DNA from: Cristatella mucedo
Lineage: Eukaryota; Bryozoa; Phylactolaemata; Cristatellidae
Reading direction: 5' to 3'
NCBI GenBank assembly: GCA_009760855.2
Contig: WPIO01000049.1
Location: 2,435,001-2,499,000, forward strand
DNA: 64,000 nucleotides
How positions within the stretch are numbered: position 1 is the stretch's first letter; the number at the start of each line of letters is the position of its first letter. The notes beneath the pieces were generated by a model that saw nothing but the letters and a program-made list of their open reading frames with translations, searched no databases and was not told the DNA's origin. A program made the position numbers and the translations under genes. Positions 58,130 through 64,000 of this stretch are shown piece after piece.

Positions 58130-58600
58130 TGTGCCAGAGTTAGTCGTACGAGAGAAGATGACGGTAGATGAGCATTATCTACTTTCCACAGTCTAGGACC
58201 TGCACAACACACATTTCTGTCGCCAAGGACCCGTAAGTGAAAGAATGGACCAGCTAATTTATCTTCGGGAGAGGACCTGAGGGCACGAGGAAGGTGAAAC
58301 TAGTGCCATGGTTCATTAAGATAAGGCGATGGAGACATTGGGGGCCTTGCGGGACGGAGCAAGAACTAGGCTTGGTATCCATTTACCGCCCGGGAGCCAT
58401 CGCAGTTCCTTACACAAATGAGACACAGGGTTGGATTTCTTGGATTTGCTAGCCAACCCTGTAGCCGTATTAATAACCAGCCATAGATCATTTTTCGGTA
58501 GCCCAACCAAAACTGAACTACAGTACTCCAGTCTAGGCAGAACAAGGTAGCTAATGCAAGCTACCACGATAGGAAGACCCTAATCTTGGAATGGAAATCG
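58130..58600 (-). mobile_element. LINE B RT C-terminal fragment
   Basis: The reverse strand encodes YLVLPRLEYCSSVLVGLPKN, then HLCKELRWLPGGKWIPSLVL, and further 3' VLGDRNVCCAGPRLWKVDNA. This is the standard order DYCNSLL..WLPV..R..K..GDRSFAVAGPRLWNSLP of a LINE RT thumb and tail. Several frame breaks. Confidence 0.78.
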
Positions 58601-58889
58601 AACACGAAGACTAGCAGTGGCAGCTGTATTCATAATAAAACTTTTCAAAGTCAAGCAGCCGTCACAGAGGACACCTTAAATTAAGAGCACATAATGGCCG
58701 CACTGCCGAATAGATGAAAAAGTCTCAGTCCAGCTATAAATTTAGATATGCTTAACGTAGGAGTTCGCTTGTATTGTCTTTAAGCTTACGGAAATTCGCT
58801 TACATTCAGCTTCGAATGTCTGCAAGATTGGCATTCAGCTTATCAAGTAGTGCATTCAATGATGATTGCAGCCTTGCATCGTCAAAGAT

Positions 58890-59100
58890 GTAAAAGTGAA
58901 TAATAATAACAATAAGAATACGCTTGATAAAGAGCCCCAGAGAACTGAATCTCTTCCTAGGTGCTTTACATTTGCTAAAAAAAGTTACACGATCAAATGG
59001 GGAGGGGTATCATGCTTGATGAACAACATGAATAACATGTTTATCGTTGACATGCACAGTGTTTGCATGAAGTGTGGTTAGTGGAGCCGATACGAATGGG
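58890..59100 (-). mobile_element. LINE A 3' UTR fragment
   Basis: AATAATAACAATAAGAATAC tail, GAGAACTGAATCTCTTCCTAG, GGTGCTTTACATTTGCT, then GGTATCATGCTTGATGAACA and GAAGTGTGGTTAGTGG, in LINE A order. Confidence 0.78.
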
Positions 59101-61040
59101 CAAGTACAGTTTTTTTCGAGAGGCTAGCTAAAAATGAAGGCAAGCGATTGGGACGGAGAGAGGGTGCGTCCTCAATCAAATAACCAGTCTGGAGTGGCAG
59201 CTGGACCTGACGTCTACGCATGGCCGGCTGTCGATATGTTGCCCGCCACCTCCTTTGCTATCCTGGCAATCAGCGACCCAGCAAGGCTTTAAATCTAAGA
59301 GCACTGAGAAAACTGCCAAACTGGGTTCGAATCACCCTTCAGCTTTGGATCCATTTTCCAGAAGCGGTAGAACATGCTTGACGTATGCCAGAAATGGCTC
59401 AACTGGCCACAGAGACCAGTTTCGGGCGCGGGACACTGAGTGTTGATGTCAGTCAGCAACAGCAGCTGGTTCCGAATTTTTGCTACTTCATTCTCCAGCA
59501 TGGCCTCCAGTGTAAATCTTAATGGCTTCCAGCTTAAATCGCCTGGCAAGCTAAAGACTGGCGATGCTTACCTGTATATCGCCTATTGGGAGCACCGAGC
59601 TACCAAGCAAGTCTTACAATAGCTGCTGAACACACGTAAACAACTGCCTGTACAGAATTGAGTGATCACACTCCTCTGTGCTACAAGATTGACTGCAGCA
59701 GGAGGATACTAATAGGCATTAATGATTCCAGGTCAATTACTCGATGCATGCATTACCGATGTAGTAGCAACGCCTTCAGCTTTAACAATTGCACCCCAAA
59801 ACGTAAACGCTATGCCATTTCGGCGATAACGTGAACTTAAAAATCCAAGGTGATATTGATATCGGACACGTGACAAACTCCTGATTGTAGCTCCTTCTCT
59901 TTTATGCAATCAAGCAGGGATAACAATTTACTTCATTGCTGAATCTTTGACGGTGAGACCAAGCCATCCCAGCTCAGACTACGTCGCTTCAGTGAAATGC
60001 AGTACCAATATATTATGCAAGCACGGTAACGGCACTTAAATCCGGCGCGCCTTGCACTGTGAAGCTTGTAACGAAACCGTTTATTGAGCACTTTGATCTG
60101 GGCACCAAGTGTTTGTGGCCGAGTACTGGGGGGGTTTTTGTACTTTGACTGAACACGGGACGATGATCGAAGTTCTGCTGGAAATTAAGTGTCGGCTTTG
60201 CTTTGCCAAATAGCAGGATTGCCTGCACGTAAAAGCAAGAGAAAGCGCCGATGCTTAGGAAACACGGGAGCACCAGCGATAAGACGGACTAAGACACTAC
60301 CAATTATTGGATTGAGCTTGCAACTACTACTGCCGATGTTGCATCGATCGAAGCACATCTTTTTAAGCATTCGAAAGAAAATTAAAAGGTAAGCAATTGT
60401 CTCGGGGGAAGACGTAACTTCCAGTGCGATGAAAACTAATCGATATTTAGGTCTGCTTGTGAGACAGCCAAGCAGGCACAGCATACACCTACAAGTCCCC
60501 CCCCCATCGATTCAGCATTAATTATGTTGCATCCTTACTAACTTTGCATCATTGTGATGATTCAATGGCTAACATTCTTCGAGAGTTTTTCGCAGAAGAC
60601 TCATATCTGCTGCTGCTTTTGATATGCTATTGGTAGGCCAGTACACACATTTCACACAAACAGTAGAACTAAGCCTAGCTGATGAACAGGCAAAGTAGTA
60701 TGGTAAGAAGCAACAGAGTAGCAGTGTGGAGCTGGTGTAAAGTCGGCTTCAGAATCTGCTACTGCAGAAGAAAAACTTCGATGCATTAAAGTGGCTGTAC
60801 AAGGTGAGTTCCACAGGCTCAGTACTAGACAAAGTGTGAAAGCGTCGGTTGCAGGCAAGATTAAATTTAGCCTAATCTTCAGATCCTAAAAATAGCCGAC
60901 GGCATATGTAAGCTGGAACTTCTGTGGCAGTTCAACCAACAGCTGATGAGCCAGGTGGTGACTGGACAAGTTCATACTAAGAAGTCATATTTCTATCTAC
61001 TGCGCAGCCAGTAGCCATAGCAAGTTTACTGGCATTAGTT
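59101..61040. other. No gene recognised
   Basis: Frames on both strands below 100 codons with no recognised domain (for example the minus strand at 59295-59549 and 60185-60484). A possible helix-rich minus-strand peptide near 59.5 kb has no splice support. Confidence 0.4.
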
Positions 61041-61170
61041 CAGTGGTTTGGTCCAGTGGTAAAGGTGCTTGCCCCGACCAAGGGCTGGCTGAGGTCGTGG
61101 GCTCGAGCACAGAGGCATAAGTGAAGCACCTGAATAGAGATTAAGTTCTCTTAGGGCGCTATACAAATGA
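61041..61170 (+). repeat. SINE family A
   Basis: CAGTGGTTTGGTCCAGTGGT, AAAGGTGCTTGCCCCGACCA, GTCGTGGGCTCGAGCACAGA, AGCACCTGAATAGAGATTAA, GTTCTCTTAGGGCGCTATAC. Confidence 0.87.
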
Positions 61171-61324
61171 ATACTCCTTTATTTTTAATTATAAACATCT
61201 TGGAGTGGACTCTCAATCTAATGCCACACTTAGGAACCGTTGTAGAAACTTGCTGGCATATAAAGAATAGACAGCAATTAGGTACGTGTGCTTCAATGAC
61301 TCTAATCAAGCTACAATGGTGATG

Positions 61325-61505
61325 GTGGTGAGCCGTAATGGCTCACTAGGTAAGGCGGTTGCTTTTCACGACCTAAGCCCCGAGGTCATGGGTTCGAATC
61401 CTGCGGTGGGCGATCATTTGTTGCCACTGCAAGCGGTGGTGATAGCCGTAAGGGGTCTTCTGTCGCTATACAAAAAGAGGTTGTTTAATCAGCTAGGATT
61501 TTTGT
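61325..61505 (+). repeat. SINE family B, best-preserved copy
   Basis: ATGGCTCACTAGGTAAGGCG (A box), GTCATGGGTTCGAATCCTGC (B box), GCGGTGGTGATAGCCGTAAG, GTCGCTATACAAAAAGAGG, TTTAATCAGCTAGG. Not a functional tRNA: the cloverleaf arms do not pair. Confidence 0.87.
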
Positions 61506-61622
61506 TAGCAGTGAAAGTTATCTTTTGAACCGATGTGTCCAAAGGCAATTGGACAGGGCTGACGACACTGAGATTGTGAGAGCCTGGTTTTAGGTTGCCA
61601 ACAAAGAAAATTTCAAATGATG

Positions 61623-61626
<4 letters not shown>

Positions 61627-61683
<57 letters not shown>

Positions 61684-61692
61684 ACACACACC
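61627..61692. repeat. CA microsatellite
   Basis: About 32 CA units with one TA break. Confidence 0.97.
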
Positions 61693-62394
61693 TGTCACCA
61701 AATCTAGAATCCCATATAAGTATGAGCTGACACTAAATAGAAGACTGAGACTCACGTTAAATCCCTGCAGCATCAAATGCACCTCACTAAGGAACGATAC
61801 CTCGTAATAAAACTAGAGGAAATTATTAGCTGACATTGTATCCCTTCACACATGGCTCAGAAGTATCAACTCTCGATGAAGGTTAGATTGGCACGCATGA
61901 CTTCATAGCGATGGGCAAGTCTGTGGAAGCACCTGAAAAGCAAAGACCTTAGAATCCCATGTGGAGTGGTCGGTGCAGATCTCGAGCTTGAATGGGAAGT
62001 AACTTGCTGTGAATTCCAACTTGCATTTCGTTAAGCTATGAGTAGTGGCTTGCTGTTATCTACGGCACGCAGTTTGCTCATCCATGTTTATTAAAATTAC
62101 TATATAAAAGCCATTTATAGATGTTATATGCTAGGAGAGGTAGGAGACATTTTTTAAGATGTTTCAGCCAGTCGCGATGGAAACGTTCCACAATAAAAAG
62201 GAAGCAGCAAATAGCTGGCAGAGCCAGCTCTGAGACTATTTTAGGTTGCTATACAAATGTCCGATTCGCTTCGATGGCTGTCTACTTATGACCATTCTCT
62301 AAAAACTATGGTACCGCCCCAAGACCCTCTAGCAGACTTAATCTTGGCACTGGTTCTCGGCCACCAAATGAGTTATTCGCAGGGTTTTGCTCTC
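61693..62394. other. No gene recognised
   Basis: About 700 bp with short frames only. Confidence 0.4.
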
Positions 62395-62525
62395 TGCTGG
62401 TTTTGCCCAGTAGTTAATGCTGGCCCGACCAAGGTCTGGTCAAGGTCGTGGGATCGAGCCCAGTAGCATCTGTGAAACGCTTGAAGAGAAAACAAATTCT
62501 CTTAGGGTCATATACAAGTGAATTA
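62395..62525 (+). repeat. SINE family A, diverged
   Basis: CTGGTTTTGCCCAGTAGTTA, CCCGACCAAGGTCTGGTCAA, GTCGTGGGATCGAGCCC, AACGCTTGAAGAG, AATTCTCTTAGGGTCATATA. Confidence 0.75.
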
Positions 62526-63700
62526 TATACATATTTCTATTTTTCTTGAGACCTACCCCGACCTCGTCCTGGTGGAATGGGTTATATTTTGAGCAACGTC
62601 TGACTAGATGCTCACAGGGGCTGGTCGAGACAAGGAGAGTTTGAGGTGCACCACCAGGTGCTGACTCTTTAGCAGCATCTGGATAAGCTGGCTGTCCGAT
62701 CATGCTTTTGGATCCGAGCCTCAAACACTTCGAAGTTCAATCTAATCGACCGTTTCCACAGCTTTCTGCGGCTGGCTGCTAGCATGGGTGCGTTCGCAAC
62801 CTGGTGAGCAGCCATCGAAGACTACTCAGCTGTTGTGGCCCTCACACTGACAAGCTTGGCAACCAGTTCCTGCCCATCATGACACGGATAACTCAGTCTG
62901 CTGCAGAGCTGGTATCTCAAAACAAATGCCTCGGTGCTGATAGCAGAGTGGGATCCTTTGCCTGGTTATCAAGAACCACTGCCTTCCTTGTCAATAGCAG
63001 CTGTTTCAAGAAGACCCATTCATTCATCCCCCAGGCCTGCCGACGCCACACCGATCGTGCTGAATGAGCAGACACATGCAGGGGACAAACCCGGAGCAAG
63101 GCAGGCGTGACTGGTCCTGCTCACCAGAGCGAGGCTGCCGAATAGGTCAGCTGCTTGCTGGCTGACCGTGAATGAAAGATGGGCTTGGCCAAGTGCACAG
63201 CTGATTAGTCCTGAATACGCAGACCTTTCTGCTCGGTTTGATCGGTGGAAAGGAAGCTTCCAAACTCAGTCTTGCAGAAAGTGGTAGTGAAACACGTTAT
63301 CCGATTATTAGATAAGCAGATACACTGTAGCATGGAACTCATCCGAAGGAATAATCAACACTGTTACTCAGCGATAAGGGCACTGCAGGGGGGGGGGGTA
63401 ATCGGCGAAGGAGCAAGTAGGTAGAATGGAGAAAATAAAAGCAGAGAGAGCTTCAGTGTGAGCTGTCAAGACTTGTGCAGTTTGCCTAGTACATCAACAA
63501 CAAATAAATAAATAAATAATATAACTACTAACTAATTATAATATCACAGAAGAGCCGGTCTGGTGCTAACTGGAAGCAGAGGCAAAACCTAAAGCTAAAA
63601 ATAGCACCAGTATCTAGCAAGGTCCTTATACAAAACACACGAACTCACGTGGGGACGGCCGCACACACTCATTTGTGCAAAGGTTTGTATGCATGCACAC
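62526..63700. other. No gene recognised
   Basis: A plus-strand stretch at 62.8-63.3 kb is open piecemeal in shifting frames and might be an old mobile-element protein, but I recognise no motif. A G run lies at 63388-63398 and a TAAA run at 63502-63520. Confidence 0.35.
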
Positions 63701-63704
63701 GTAC

Positions 63705-63800
63705 GCATGCACACACACACACACACACACATATGCACACACACACACATGTGCACACACACACGCACACGCACACACAAACACACACACACACACATAC
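63705..63800. repeat. CA-rich microsatellite
   Basis: CA runs interrupted by TATG, TG and CG steps. Confidence 0.95.
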
Positions 63801-64000
63801 TAATAGGAATGTATCTGCATTTTGCTGTGCAACTTGCCTTGTCGTCCTGTTGAGAAATCCCGATTCATTCTAGTGACAAATGGGAGCAAGACGGAGCCTG
63901 AGTCAGCCAATCCTACTCCAAGCTACATCATTTCACACATCGACATCGGCTTAGTTACGAATCCATGCGAAATATCGCCACAGACACCGAGTGTTTTCTT

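Noticed and set aside
61325..61505. Possible tRNA gene (A and B boxes)
   Set aside because: Acceptor and anticodon arms do not fold; the sequence is one of many dispersed copies with SINE bodies and tails.

Overview
The window is nuclear DNA from a multicellular animal, almost certainly an invertebrate. The evidence is one large gene split by phase-matched GT-AG introns, plus non-LTR retrotransposons, hAT DNA transposons, tRNA-derived SINEs and many long microsatellites. The lineage cannot be fixed from the sequence. A flatworm or other spiralian is a guess, based on the moderate GC, abundant CTG/CAG and GA/TC tracts and repeat load.

The one convincing host gene lies on the minus strand. Twelve exons between about 33.1 kb and 10.9 kb encode a SAM - serine-rich linker - RhoGAP - START protein, i.e. 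an orthologue of the DLC1/STARD13/STARD8 (START-GAP; Drosophila crossveinless-c) family of Rho GTPase-activating proteins. All eleven junctions have GT/AG borders and matching phases, and the exons sum to an uninterrupted frame of about 1,144 residues, close to the roughly 1,100 of vertebrate DLC1. Conserved landmarks are the SAM core, a tensin-type YDNVP motif, the RRDSGVG..LTR motif, the RhoGAP arginine finger, and a START domain with an alanine-rich loop insertion. Two upstream segments (38.05-37.89 kb and 44.26-44.01 kb) could be alternative first coding exons; both end in the phase the SAM exon requires.

The rest is repeats. 0-10.9 kb lies downstream of the gene: tRNA-like SINEs, a decayed hAT element related to the GTF2IRD2/Charlie transposases (4.2-6.3 kb), and a 0.6-kb compound ATCC/TC/TA microsatellite. 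The introns hold a reverse-transcriptase LINE (25.4-26.8 kb), older LINE pieces and a 187-bp hAT MITE whose ends resemble the SPIN family (12.6 kb). 33-52 kb is mostly unique-looking or simple-repeat DNA with no clear gene. 52-64 kb holds a dead BED-finger hAT element between two direct repeats, more LINE and SINE copies, and CA/GA arrays.

One SINE family carries the 3' tail of the resident LINE, so the LINE machinery probably mobilises it. I found no RNA genes, CRISPR arrays or bacterial-type operons.
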